NCBI RefSeq assembly: GCF_004358105.1
Contig: NZ_SMYL01000005.1
Coordinates: 186,001 to 250,000, forward strand
Origin: Sapientia aquatica
GTDB lineage: Bacteria > Pseudomonadota > Gammaproteobacteria > Burkholderiales > Burkholderiaceae_D
Length of the DNA stretch: 64,000 nucleotides
Reading direction: 5' to 3'
The number at the start of each line of letters is the position of its first letter. Positions within the stretch are counted from its first letter, which is position 1. Below the pieces are notes generated by a model. That model did no database searches, was not told where the DNA came from, and saw only the letters and a list, made by a program, of their open reading frames with translations. A program made the position numbers and the translations under genes. Positions 55,673 to 64,000 of this stretch are shown here, piece by piece.

Positions 55673-57025
55673 TTGGATCAGGATAAGAAAAAGCTATTGG
55701 TGGTGGAAGACGACATTGGCCTGCAAAAGCAGCTCAAATGGAGTTTAGACGCCTACGAAGTGCTGTTGGCCGCCGATGCCCAAAGCGCGATTGCGCTATT
55801 GCGCCGACATGAACCCGCCGTGGTCACAATGGATTTGGGCTTGCCGCCGGACCCCGATGGCGCGTCCGAAGGATTGTCGCTGCTGAAACAAATTTTGACT
55901 TTATTACCGGACACCAAAGTCATCGTCATCTCTGGTAATCAAGACCGCAAAAACGCCGTCCAAGCAATTGCCATGGGCGCTTACGATTTTCATCAAAAAC
56001 CGTGCGATCCAGAAGTATTGGGCTTGGTGATTCAACGGGCTTTTTATCTGCACGAGCTGCAAACTGAAAATCGGCGCATGGTGCAAGAACGCAATGCCAC
56101 GCCACTAGCGGGTGTCATCACGCGCGATCCGGCCATGTTAAAGGTGTGCCGCAGTATAGAAAAAGTTGGCCCATCGTCTGCGTCAGTGATGTTATTGGGC
56201 GGTAGTGGAACCGGTAAAGAAGTGTTAGCCAAAGCGTTGCACCAACTCAGTCCGCGTAAAGATAAACGCTTCACCGCGATTAATTGCGCGGCGATTCCCG
56301 AGAATTTGCTAGAGAGCGAATTGTTCGGCTACGAAAAAGGTGCGTTCACCGGTGCGGTAAAACAGAATATTGGCAAGATCGAGTTATCGCACGAAGGTAG
56401 TTTTTTCCTCGATGAAATCGGTGATTTGCCGATGGCTTTGCAAGCCAAGTTATTACGCTTTTTGCAGGAACGCGTGATTGAGCGGATTGGCGGTCATAAA
56501 GAAATTCCCGTGGATGTGCGCATCATTTGCGCGACCCATCAAAACTTAAAAGCGCTGGCTGAATCGGGGCGTTTCCGTGAAGATTTGTATTACCGTTTGA
56601 GCGAAATCGTTATCACCATTCCGCCGTTAGCGGAGCGGGTAGGCGATCCTGCTTTGTTAGCGCACCATTTCAAAAATAAATTCAATTCGCAAGAAGGCCG
56701 CCCAGGACTGAAATTTAGTCCCGAAGCCTTAACCTTAATTGAAAATCACCCGTGGCTAGGCAATGTGCGCGAGATGGAAAACTGCATTAAACGCGCCGTC
56801 ATCATGGCCGAAGGCCCGCAAATTTTGCCGGAAGATTTGGGTTTAATACAGGGCGATGGTGTGGTCGAGCGCATCAATTTACGTCAAGTACGCGAAGAAG
56901 CTGAATACAAAGCGGTCTTGAAAGCGTTGTCCTATGTCGATGGAAATATCGCCAAAGCGGCGGAGTTATTAGGTATCAGCCGCCCGACCATGTACGACGT
57001 GATGAATCGTCATTCGATTAAATAG
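55673..57025 (+). CDS. prsR: PEP-CTERM-box response regulator PrsR (sigma-54 activator)
   Basis: A 450-residue NtrC-type activator: receiver with Asp54 (VVTMDLGLPP), AAA+ domain with Walker A GGSGTGKE (176-183), the sigma-54 contact loop GAFTGA (223-228) and a C-terminal Fis-type helix-turn-helix (NIAKAAELLGISRPTMYDVM). It is expected to activate the -24/-12 promoters annotated at 48493, 51749 and 63478. The TTG at 55673 is chosen because AGGGGAG lies 7 bases before it and the receiver begins at once; the longer frame overlaps prsK. Confidence 0.93.
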   Translation: MDQDKKKLLVVEDDIGLQKQLKWSLDAYEVLLAADAQSAIALLRRHEPAVVTMDLGLPPDPDGASEGLSLLKQILTLLPDTKVIVISGNQDRKNAVQAIAMGAYDFHQKPCDPEVLGLVIQRAFYLHELQTENRRMVQERNATPLAGVITRDPAMLKVCRSIEKVGPSSASVMLLGGSGTGKEVLAKALHQLSPRKDKRFTAINCAAIPENLLESELFGYEKGAFTGAVKQNIGKIELSHEGSFFLDEIGDLPMALQAKLLRFLQERVIERIGGHKEIPVDVRIICATHQNLKALAESGRFREDLYYRLSEIVITIPPLAERVGDPALLAHHFKNKFNSQEGRPGLKFSPEALTLIENHPWLGNVREMENCIKRAVIMAEGPQILPEDLGLIQGDGVVERINLRQVREEAEYKAVLKALSYVDGNIAKAAELLGISRPTMYDVMNRHSIK

Positions 57026-57054
57026 TTTTGGCGTGAATTTCTACTTAAAACACA

Positions 57055-58656
57055 ATGACTGAACTTGTTCATCAGCTACTTTCAGAGACGGCAAAACGAC
57101 AGCCCGATGCGGTGGCGTTGCGCTTTCAAGAGCAATCGCTGAGCTATGCAGCGTTGGATGCACAAGTTAATTTGTTGGCCCAGTCATTATTGGCATGTGG
57201 TGTGCAACGCGCTGAGCGTGTGGCCGTTTATTTGGAAAAGCGTTTTGAAAACGTGGTGGCCATGTTCGGCACTTGGCAAGCGGGCGCGGTGATGGTTCCG
57301 ATTAATCCGCTGCTAAAGCAAGAGCAACTGAGCTACCAACTCAACGATAGTCAGGCTGCGCTGCTGATTACTTCTTCCGAGCGTTTTGCGGCGAATGCTG
57401 CGGCGTTGCGTCACTGTGCATCGTTGCGGTATGTGCTTGTGCTAGGAAGTTCGGTTGAACATGAGGTGGAGTTTCCTTTCACCGTAATTCGTTGGGATGA
57501 GGCGCTCAGTGCGCGGCCAGTATTAGCCACGCCTCGCGCCATTGATATGGATATGGCGGCGATTTTGTACACGTCTGGCAGCACAGGCAAACCCAAAGGC
57601 GTGGTGTGTTCGCATCGCAATTTAGTTGCGGGGGCGCGCAGCGTGGCGACCTACCTTGGCAACAGCGCTGAGGACCGTGTGCTATGCGTTTTACCGTTTA
57701 GCTTTGATTATGGTTTGAGTCAGCTAACAACAGTATTTTTAACCGGCGGCACGGCGGTATTGCTCAATTATTTGCTGCCCAATGATGTGCTGCAAACCGT
57801 GCGCGCTGAGAAAATTACTGGCTTGGCGGCTATCCCGCCGTTATGGGGGCAATTGGCGCAACTGGATTGGTCGGGCATTGGCAGTATGCGCTACATCACC
57901 AATTCGGGTGGCGTGATGCCGCGTCCGGTATTAAGCGCCTTGCGGCGTAATTTGCCCAGCACGTCGATTTATCTCATGTATGGATTAACCGAAGCATTCC
58001 GCTCTACCTATTTGGACCCTGCACAAGTGGATGTGCGCCCCGATTCGATTGGTAAAGCAATTCCAAACAACGAAGTGTTGGTATTGCGCGCCGATGGCAC
58101 CGAATGCGATGTGGATGAAGTCGGTGAACTAGTACATCGCGGCGCGGTGGTTTCGCTCGGTTATTGGAACGATGTTGCGGCTACGGCGCAACGATTCAAA
58201 CCACTGACTCCACCAGTAGGCGCATGGCGTTTGCCTGAAATGGCGGTGTGGTCGGGCGATTTGGTGCGTAAAGATAGCGAAGGTTATTTGTATTACGTGG
58301 GGCGCAATAACGACCTGATCAAAATTTCGGGCTACCGCATCAGTACTGTTGAGATCGAAGAAGTTTTGTTCAACGTGCCGGGTGTGACCGAGCTGGCCGT
58401 GGTCGGCGTGCCGCATCCAGAATTCGAGCAAGCCTTGATCGCCGTTGTGTTACAAAACCCGCAACAGACATTGACCGTGGATGTACTGCGAAAGCATTGT
58501 CAACGGCATTTGCCCGCCTACATGCAGCCCAAGCATTTCGTATTAGAACATTCCGCTTTGCCACGCAACGCTAACGGTAAGATTAACCGCCTAGCCATCG
58601 GACAACAGTTCGCCACTTTTTTCCAGCAGCCCATTAATGCAAACCAAGAAACCTGA
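57055..58656 (+). CDS. Acyl-CoA ligase (AMP-forming), exosortase A system-associated
   Basis: A 533-residue ANL-superfamily enzyme with P-loop ILYTSGSTGKPKGVVCSH, LMYGLTEAFRSTYLDP, WSGDLVRKDSEGYLYYVGR, NDLIKISGYRISTVEIEE and the late Lys in NANGKINRLA. This subtype occurs with XrtA loci beside a PLP decarboxylase and acyl carrier protein. It probably activates an amino or carboxylic acid and loads it on the carrier protein encoded at 47911. It overlaps the decarboxylase gene by 20 bases. Confidence 0.9.
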   Translation: MTELVHQLLSETAKRQPDAVALRFQEQSLSYAALDAQVNLLAQSLLACGVQRAERVAVYLEKRFENVVAMFGTWQAGAVMVPINPLLKQEQLSYQLNDSQAALLITSSERFAANAAALRHCASLRYVLVLGSSVEHEVEFPFTVIRWDEALSARPVLATPRAIDMDMAAILYTSGSTGKPKGVVCSHRNLVAGARSVATYLGNSAEDRVLCVLPFSFDYGLSQLTTVFLTGGTAVLLNYLLPNDVLQTVRAEKITGLAAIPPLWGQLAQLDWSGIGSMRYITNSGGVMPRPVLSALRRNLPSTSIYLMYGLTEAFRSTYLDPAQVDVRPDSIGKAIPNNEVLVLRADGTECDVDEVGELVHRGAVVSLGYWNDVAATAQRFKPLTPPVGAWRLPEMAVWSGDLVRKDSEGYLYYVGRNNDLIKISGYRISTVEIEEVLFNVPGVTELAVVGVPHPEFEQALIAVVLQNPQQTLTVDVLRKHCQRHLPAYMQPKHFVLEHSALPRNANGKINRLAIGQQFATFFQQPINANQET

Positions 58657-59884
58657 ACACGCGCCGCAAACTCAGTTTGCTGTGGCCGATAATTGTTTGT
58701 TAGTCGGCGGCATACCTTTGCCAAGGGTGGTGCATCGCGCTGGCGCAACGCCGTTATATGCCTATGACCGCGCTTTACTCAGTGCCCGAGTACAGGTCTT
58801 GAAACAAGTCTGTCCGACTGAGTTACGCATTAATTATTCGCTCAAGGCCAATCCGTATCCAGCGCTAGTTCAGCACATGGCGAGCTTGGTAGATGGCTTT
58901 GATGTGGCCTCATCCGCTGAAATGCAAACCGCACTTTCCACTGGAATCGATGCTGGTCACATCAGTTTCACCGGTCCGGGCAAAACCGATGCTGAGCTGC
59001 GCCAAGCCATCGCCGCAGGCGTGATGATTCATGTGGAATCGACCAATGAATTGCGCCGAATCGATCAACTTTCGCGCGAGCTAGGCTACCTTGCACAAGT
59101 CATGCTGCGCATCAATCCCGACTTTGAATTGAAATCGTCGGGGCTCAAAATGGCAGGTGGGGCTAAGCAATTCGGTATCGACGTGGAGCAAATTCCCGCT
59201 GTGTTAAAAGCGCTGGCAGACATGACTATCCAATGCGTTGGGTTTCATATCTATGCAGGTTCGCAAAATTTAAACGCTGCTGCGATCAACGAGACCTTGA
59301 CCAAAAGCTGCGAGCTGGCGATCTCGTTAGCCCAAATCGCCATTGGCGCACAGCGCCACTGGGTGCGGCGTATCAATCTTGGTGGCGGCTTTGGGATTCC
59401 GTATTTTCCCGGCGATACGCCGCTCGACATCGCTGCGATTGGACAGCATTTACAGGATTGCGTGGCGAAGTTACAGAAGACTATTCCCCATGTTGAGACT
59501 GAAATCGAATTAGGGCGCTATTTAGTCGGCGAAGCGGGGATTTACGTCACGCGTGTAATAGATAAAAAATTCTCGCGTGGACAATGTTTCTTGGTCACCG
59601 ATGGCGGCATGAATCATCATTTGGCGGCATCGGGAAATCTGGGGCAAGTCATTCGTAAAAACTATCCGGTAATCGTTGGTAATAAAGTTAAGGTAGAGTC
59701 CGAACAGCCAGCCTCAGTGGTCGGCCCGTTGTGCACGCCATTAGATTTGCTGGCCGATCAAATGCCGTTGTCGCATGCCGAAGTAGGGGATTTCATTGTT
59801 GTGTTTCAATCCGGGGCGTACGGAGCGAGTGCGAGCCCGGCCAATTTTTTATCGCGTCCCGCGGCAGTTGAAGTGTTGGTGTAG
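58637..59884 (+). CDS. PLP-dependent decarboxylase, exosortase A system-associated
   Basis: A 415-residue fold-type III decarboxylase related to diaminopimelate/ornithine decarboxylases: PLP Lys70 in INYSLKANPYP, GFHIYAGSQNLN, the phosphate-binding NLGGGFGIPYF, ELGRYLVGEAG and the C-terminal catalytic Cys in VVGPLCTPLDLLAD. It should decarboxylate an amino acid whose product may be attached to the exopolysaccharide via the ligase and carrier protein. It starts inside the ligase gene, so they are co-translated. Confidence 0.92.
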   Translation: MQTKKPEHAPQTQFAVADNCLLVGGIPLPRVVHRAGATPLYAYDRALLSARVQVLKQVCPTELRINYSLKANPYPALVQHMASLVDGFDVASSAEMQTALSTGIDAGHISFTGPGKTDAELRQAIAAGVMIHVESTNELRRIDQLSRELGYLAQVMLRINPDFELKSSGLKMAGGAKQFGIDVEQIPAVLKALADMTIQCVGFHIYAGSQNLNAAAINETLTKSCELAISLAQIAIGAQRHWVRRINLGGGFGIPYFPGDTPLDIAAIGQHLQDCVAKLQKTIPHVETEIELGRYLVGEAGIYVTRVIDKKFSRGQCFLVTDGGMNHHLAASGNLGQVIRKNYPVIVGNKVKVESEQPASVVGPLCTPLDLLADQMPLSHAEVGDFIVVFQSGAYGASASPANFLSRPAAVEVLV

Positions 59885-59936
59885 GCAGAGTCGTACTGGT
59901 CTTTTGTTGCAATGTTTCTTCAATCAGGGGTGTCAC

Positions 59937-62048
59937 ATGCTAGCCAAACGTATTGTCGTTTTAACGCTGTTGTTGCTTGATGTCGGCCTAGGTAATGTAG
60001 CGCAAGCGCAGACCAGTTCCGGAACTTCCCCTAGTCAATCGGCCACGATTACGCGGGTTAAAATCCAACGCGCCAGTGGGCCGAGCGGCAGTTCACCTAC
60101 TTCAGCGACTGCCCCGGTAACCTTTGGACAGGTTTTTGCCCAAGGCGATTTACCTAAATCTGGCTCGCTGAGTGCCAGTTTGGACGATGGCACCGCAGTC
60201 CGCTTACAGGTCGATCCTAAAGCGAGCAATCCGGATGGTTCTATCCGCCACGCGGTCATCACCGCGCTAGTTCCGTTTGATCGTTACGGCAAAACGACGC
60301 TGTTATTAAACCGTAATGCAAGCGCACCAGCCATCTCCCAAGGAGCTGGCCCCGCTGAGTTGCTGTCGAATGGTTTCAAAGCCGATGTGCAAATTAAGCT
60401 GAACGGCGAAACCTACACGGCGTCCGCCGATGAATTGTTGCGCAGTACGAGCAAACCAAGCGTTTGGTTATCCGGTCCGTTGGTCAACGAATGGCACGTT
60501 TCGGCGCCGCTAAAAAGCGACAAAGGCCAAGCACATCCGCACTTGACTGCGCGTTTCGCGATTCGCTCCTACACCGGCATGCACAGCGCGACGGTGGATG
60601 TGGTGATTGAAAACAATTGGGCCTATGCCCCAGCGCCGCAAAACTTGATCTATGACGTGGTCGTCTCGGTGGCGGGCAAAGCGGTGTATTCGAAATCAGC
60701 CTTAACCCATTTTCACCATGCACGCTGGCGTAAAGTGTTCTGGTGGGGTAGTGATAATACCGTTGCGATTCAACACGACACCGCTTATTTGATCGCGACA
60801 AAGGCGGTGCCGAACTACGATCAATCGATTCGGATTGCGCCGCTTGCCATTCAAAAAATGGATGCGCGTTTTGTTGGTGCAGCGACCGAGCCGATGGGCA
60901 ACGGCTTAGCTGTTCCGTACATGCCGACGACCGGCGGGCGCAGCGATATCGGTTTGCTGCCGGGATGGGCGGTGAGTTACTTGCTGAGCATGAATGAAAT
61001 TACCCGCAAAGTGACCTTGGGCACAGCGGATATGTCGGGCACGTGGTCAATGCATTACCGGAATCAAATCACTGATCGGCCAGTGAGCTTGATAGATTTC
61101 CCCTATATGACTTTGGTCGGAAGTGCTTCGGATACTTACAATCCTAAGACCAAGAAAAGTGAGGCTTTCCCGCCCTGCGGCGGCGATTGCGCTACGCCTT
61201 ATAGCGCTGACACTGCGCATGAACCGGCGCTGACTTATCTGCCTTATCTAGTCACGGGCGACTACTATTATTTGGAAGAGCTGCAGTTTTGGACGATGTA
61301 CGATCTGTTCCAGAGCAACCCCGGTTATCGCGCCAATATAAAGGGCTTGTTCCATCAAACCCAAGTGCGGGCGCAAGCGTGGAGTTTGCGTGATTTGACT
61401 TATGCCGCTTACATCACGCCGGATGCCGACCCATTTAAAAAACAATTCGAGCAATTTTTATCGGACAACCTAGATTGGTATAACGCGACTTATCAACCTA
61501 AAGGAAGTCAGGCCAATGTGTTCGGTGCGTTGATCGATGCGAATGCGCGCGAATACCTCGATCAAACCGCGATCTCACCGTGGCAAGACGACTTTTTTAC
61601 CTCGGCTGTTGGACGTGCTATGGAACTTGGATTTGATAAGGCTAAACCATTGCTGGCATGGAAGGCGCAATTCCCGATCAAGCGCATGACCGATCCGGGC
61701 TATTGCTGGATTGCAGCAGCGGTATACACCTTTAAAGTAACTGACCACAACGGCGCTCCGTTTTACACCGATATGTCGAGCGCGTACCTGGCCAGCAATC
61801 CAAGCGACATCACCGCGCTCCCTTGTGCCAGTTCAGCGATGGCGTCTGCACTTAAATTAAAAACCAACGAAATGATTGGTCATTCGGATGAGCCAGAAGG
61901 TTTTCCGTCCAACATGCAACCAGCGCTGGCCTTGAGCGTACATTCTGGCGTTCCGGGCGCGCAGCAGGCGTGGCAGCGTTTTGATTCGCGCTCGGTGAAG
62001 CCGGATTACTCGGTTGCGCCGCAGTTTGCCATTATTCCTAGAAATTGA
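59937..62048 (+). CDS. Secreted RIFT-barrel / alpha-toroid protein, putative polysaccharide-active enzyme
   Basis: A 703-residue exported protein with signal peptide (MLAKRIVVLTLLLLDVGLG, cleavage near AQAQ). The N-terminal domain (VTFGQVFAQGDLPKSGSLSA, NPDGSIRHAVIT) resembles the RIFT barrel of PcRGLX/YetA-type proteins related to rhamnogalacturonan lyases. The C-terminal half is helical with many aromatic residues (YLPYLVTGDYYYLEELQFW, AWSLRDLTYAAY), as in toroid glycan lyases. AGGGG precedes the ATG at 59937. Lying between the decarboxylase and a pyruvyl transferase, it probably trims or processes the exopolysaccharide. No catalytic residue could be assigned. Confidence 0.65.
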   Translation: MLAKRIVVLTLLLLDVGLGNVAQAQTSSGTSPSQSATITRVKIQRASGPSGSSPTSATAPVTFGQVFAQGDLPKSGSLSASLDDGTAVRLQVDPKASNPDGSIRHAVITALVPFDRYGKTTLLLNRNASAPAISQGAGPAELLSNGFKADVQIKLNGETYTASADELLRSTSKPSVWLSGPLVNEWHVSAPLKSDKGQAHPHLTARFAIRSYTGMHSATVDVVIENNWAYAPAPQNLIYDVVVSVAGKAVYSKSALTHFHHARWRKVFWWGSDNTVAIQHDTAYLIATKAVPNYDQSIRIAPLAIQKMDARFVGAATEPMGNGLAVPYMPTTGGRSDIGLLPGWAVSYLLSMNEITRKVTLGTADMSGTWSMHYRNQITDRPVSLIDFPYMTLVGSASDTYNPKTKKSEAFPPCGGDCATPYSADTAHEPALTYLPYLVTGDYYYLEELQFWTMYDLFQSNPGYRANIKGLFHQTQVRAQAWSLRDLTYAAYITPDADPFKKQFEQFLSDNLDWYNATYQPKGSQANVFGALIDANAREYLDQTAISPWQDDFFTSAVGRAMELGFDKAKPLLAWKAQFPIKRMTDPGYCWIAAAVYTFKVTDHNGAPFYTDMSSAYLASNPSDITALPCASSAMASALKLKTNEMIGHSDEPEGFPSNMQPALALSVHSGVPGAQQAWQRFDSRSVKPDYSVAPQFAIIPRN

Positions 62049-62049
62049 T

Positions 62050-63375
62050 ATGGAGTTAGCCTCATTAATGAAGCATCCCGAACACGCTAACAAGGTAGGT
62101 AAGCCAAGTTTGCTTATCCACCTGCACGTGGCCATTCCAAGCATTAAGGAAAATCGCCTAGTCGCAATATCGGCGTTGGCAAGAGCAAAAATCGCGCTGC
62201 ACCGACTGCTAGATTGGTCGGCGTGGTTAGTGCTTGGGAAGTTTCAATTTAAAGGCTACAACTACGCGCGTCGTGAATACAGTAACCGCGGCGATATCGC
62301 GATTAAATTAGCGATTAAAGAATTGTTGCGCGCCCAGTTCGCTGAAGCTGATGTGACGTTTACCGAAAGCGAGTGGGGCAACTTAAGCGACCTTACAGTG
62401 CGTGAGATTAACGCGCAGGCCGCGTTGTTTGTGGTCGCTGGCGGCGGTTATTGGGTGTTTGACCGCGCCAAGCGCATGAGTCCGTCTTTCTTAGCTGACC
62501 TGCCTTATTTTGAGCAAATAACTTGTCCTGTGACGGTGCTGGGTTCTGGTGTGAATTTCAATATGCCTAAATCCGACTCGGTGATCGATGTGGATATTGA
62601 ACCGGAATTACGTTCGGCACTGTTGCGGTTTGATCGGCGCGTAGATTTATTGGCGGTGCGCTGTCGCTCAACGTTTGAATTTTTTAACGCGATTGGCATG
62701 CAAAAAGCGCGTTTGGTTTGCGATCCTGCGGTGTTCAAAGCGATCACTCCCGACCTAGTGCCAACCCAACACGATGTGCTGGCCATCGGCATTAATCTGG
62801 CCTTTCATGGCAAATTTGTGGAGCGCTTGTTTGAGCAAAATATTGCGCTGTATATCGCTTTTCTAAAAACGATAGCGCAGCAATTTAAATCGGAATTTTA
62901 TTATTTCATTCATTCTGACGAAGAATTTTTGGTGGCACAAATACTGAAGGCGGCTGGAATAAAACTTACGGTTGTCGATGTGCCTGCCAATGATTTGGCC
63001 GGTGCTTATTGCCAAGTGGATGTACTGCTGTGCCAAATGATGCATTCCAATATTCTCAGTTTTTGCGCGGGCGTACCCGCTCTCAACATTGCCTATGATT
63101 CAAAGAATATTGGTTTTAATGATTTGATCGGTATGCAGGAATTTTGCATTAGCGCTTACGCTGTGACGCAAGAAAATCTAATCGAAAAGATGACCAAGCT
63201 CATTCAACAGCGCGTCGCGCTCAAGGCGCAATTAGCGGCGCGCAAGGCGGAACTTGACTTAGCGATGCAAGCTATTTTGCGGGATTTAGGTGAACTGGCA
63301 CATCAGCGCGCTCGGGGCTTGGCCGATCATTCTCAGCCGCTGACGCAGCTAACGCCATATCAAAAAGCTAGTTAA
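62050..63375 (+). CDS. Polysaccharide pyruvyl transferase family protein
   Basis: A 441-residue protein with the pyruvyl-transferase fold pattern: an early NRGDIAIKLAIKELL, VVAGGGYWVFDRAKRM, CDPAVF, YYFIHSDEEFLVAQILKAAG and a late DVLLCQMMHSNILSFCAGVP. The family adds ketal pyruvate to exopolysaccharide sugars, making them acidic. Its start lies 1 base after the preceding stop, so it belongs to the same operon, and it is the last gene before the secreted protein's own promoter. ATG at 62050. Confidence 0.85.
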   Translation: MELASLMKHPEHANKVGKPSLLIHLHVAIPSIKENRLVAISALARAKIALHRLLDWSAWLVLGKFQFKGYNYARREYSNRGDIAIKLAIKELLRAQFAEADVTFTESEWGNLSDLTVREINAQAALFVVAGGGYWVFDRAKRMSPSFLADLPYFEQITCPVTVLGSGVNFNMPKSDSVIDVDIEPELRSALLRFDRRVDLLAVRCRSTFEFFNAIGMQKARLVCDPAVFKAITPDLVPTQHDVLAIGINLAFHGKFVERLFEQNIALYIAFLKTIAQQFKSEFYYFIHSDEEFLVAQILKAAGIKLTVVDVPANDLAGAYCQVDVLLCQMMHSNILSFCAGVPALNIAYDSKNIGFNDLIGMQEFCISAYAVTQENLIEKMTKLIQQRVALKAQLAARKAELDLAMQAILRDLGELAHQRARGLADHSQPLTQLTPYQKAS

Positions 63376-63399
63376 TCCTTATAAAAAAAGAAATTTTCC

Positions 63400-63417
63400 T
63401 GTCAGTTTTTTTTACAC
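63400..63417 (+). promoter_or_regulatory. Candidate PrsR upstream activator site, copy 3
   Basis: TGTCAGTTTTTTTTACAC, 78 bases before the -24 element. It agrees with copy 2 at 51672 in the outer TGTCRG and TTACAC and in total length. Confidence 0.5.
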
Positions 63418-63446
63418 ATTATTGTTGGGCGTTAATTAAATAAGTG

Positions 63447-63459
63447 TAAGTCATTGATT
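63447..63459 (+). promoter_or_regulatory. IHF site, copy 3
   Basis: TAA-GTCA-TTGATT fully matches the reversed IHF consensus. Its core begins 24 bases before the -24 element, exactly as in copy 2. Confidence 0.6.
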
Positions 63460-63477
63460 TAATATGTATTTAATTTC

Positions 63478-63493
63478 TGGCACAGCATTTGCT
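63478..63493 (+). promoter_or_regulatory. Sigma-54 promoter of the secreted protein gene
   Basis: TGGCAC-AGCAT-TTGCT is a perfect -24/-12 element, 62 bases before the ATG at 63555. Confidence 0.85.
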
Positions 63494-63554
63494 TATATTG
63501 ATGCGAAGTGAAATTTTTATTGGACAGATTAACTTAATTCTCGGGATGGAAAAA

Positions 63555-64000
63555 ATGAACACTCTTAAATCTTTGTCTCTCGTTGCTGCTACCGTAGTGG
63601 CAATGTCGTGTGTTTCAGCTAATGCGTCTTCGCTCTCAAGCGATAACGGCAAAAATACTGACGGTGTTGTGATTAATCTCACTAATCAAGACGTCACCGG
63701 TGGCAACTTGGTGGCAAGTAATGTTGCTAAGTTCAACGGTGCAACTCGACCAAATGGTGTCGTTGGTAATTGGTTAGCAGGTCAACCAAACAATATCGGC
63801 GGTACAGCCGTTTTGGATCTGGTAAATTTGGACAAGGGAATTTACGGCTATTCGGACGTCAGTTTCTTGTGGGGTACTCCTGACGGCTACAACACATTGA
63901 TCGTTACTCAAGCAAACGGCGCTATCACCAATTTGTTCTCATCAATGTTTTCGTTGAATGGTCAAGGCTACGTCAATCTTTCTGAAACCGGCTCACCAAT
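63555..64000 (+). CDS. Secreted protein, probable PEP-CTERM substrate (3' end outside window)
   Basis: The frame is open from the ATG at 63555 to the window end (148 codons seen). GGGATGGA precedes it. A signal peptide (MNTLKSLSLVAATVVAMSCV, cleavage near ANA) is followed by a mature part rich in Asn, Gly, Ser and Val with few charges (NNIGGTAVLDLVNLDKGIYG). That composition, the sigma-54/IHF promoter shared with the exopolysaccharide operon, and the position next to the XrtA locus suggest an extracellular PEP-CTERM protein. The sorting signal itself would lie beyond the window, so this is not yet seen. Confidence 0.7.
   Translation, partial: MNTLKSLSLVAATVVAMSCVSANASSLSSDNGKNTDGVVINLTNQDVTGGNLVASNVAKFNGATRPNGVVGNWLAGQPNNIGGTAVLDLVNLDKGIYGYSDVSFLWGTPDGYNTLIVTQANGAITNLFSSMFSLNGQGYVNLSETGSP

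Noticed and set aside
59898-59910. Sigma-54-like GG...GC element before the RIFT-barrel gene
   Set aside because: The spacing is 9 instead of the required 10 bases and the gene lies 52 bases after the previous stop, so it is more likely part of the operon.

Overview
The window looks like the chromosome of a Gram-negative betaproteobacterium of the order Burkholderiales, most likely Oxalobacteraceae-like. Base composition is moderate (roughly half G+C by eye). The pointers are OmpW and classical-porin-type outer-membrane proteins, ETF:ubiquinone oxidoreductase, many acyl-CoA genes, and a complete XrtA (exosortase A)/PEP-CTERM exopolysaccharide locus. This placement is inference; no rRNA or tRNA gene was seen.

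Region by region. Bases 1-4,740 hold the end of an ompW gene, ETF-QO, an SDR-thioesterase pair, and a GtrA/lipoprotein pair. Bases 4,823-8,969 (minus strand) hold a small signalling group: single-domain receiver, Crp/Fnr-type regulator, double UspA protein and a MASE3/PAS histidine kinase. Bases 9,166-12,170 hold an iron-uptake pair (TonB siderophore receptor plus PKHD hydroxylase) behind a Fur-like box. An orphan periplasmic binding protein follows.

Bases 13,652-16,547 (minus strand) hold the most unusual system: a compact three-gene operon that I read as a split borosin RiPP system. It encodes a 72-residue precursor (LigA-like helical leader plus a short hydrophobic C-terminal core), then a membrane TPR-GGDEF diguanylate cyclase, then a tetrapyrrole-methylase-fold peptide backbone N-methyltransferase resembling SonM/OphMA. 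A c-di-GMP enzyme lying between the precursor and its modifying enzyme is not an arrangement I know.

Bases 16,885-45,792 are a large acyl-CoA catabolic island. It holds an acyl-CoA synthetase, a CaiB/BaiF CoA-transferase, three acyl-CoA dehydrogenases, two crotonase-family proteins, two FadB/FadJ-type fusions, two true thiolases and a thiolase-like protein, a nitronate monooxygenase-type flavoprotein, SDR, phosphotransferase and histidine-phosphatase genes, an amidase, a second OmpW, and a MalT-like LuxR regulator. The same interrupted palindrome (CGTC-N6-GACGA) occurs upstream of six of its transcription units, suggesting one regulon. A drastically shortened porin and a decayed GMC oxidoreductase show erosion in the middle of the island.

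Bases 46,236 to the end are the XrtA/PEP-CTERM region. It holds hydrolases 1 and 2 and an acyl carrier protein on the minus strand. On the plus strand come a Tat-signal protein with an HPr-rel-A set (PqqD-like chaperone, HprK-related kinase, nucleotidyltransferase), then the sugar transferase, PrsK, PrsR, acyl-CoA ligase, PLP decarboxylase, a RIFT-barrel secreted protein, a pyruvyl transferase, and the start of a secreted protein that is probably a PEP-CTERM substrate. Three plus-strand units carry sigma-54 -24/-12 elements with a preceding IHF-like site and a shared upstream motif, which fits control by the PrsK/PrsR pair encoded here. The exosortase gene itself is not in the window.
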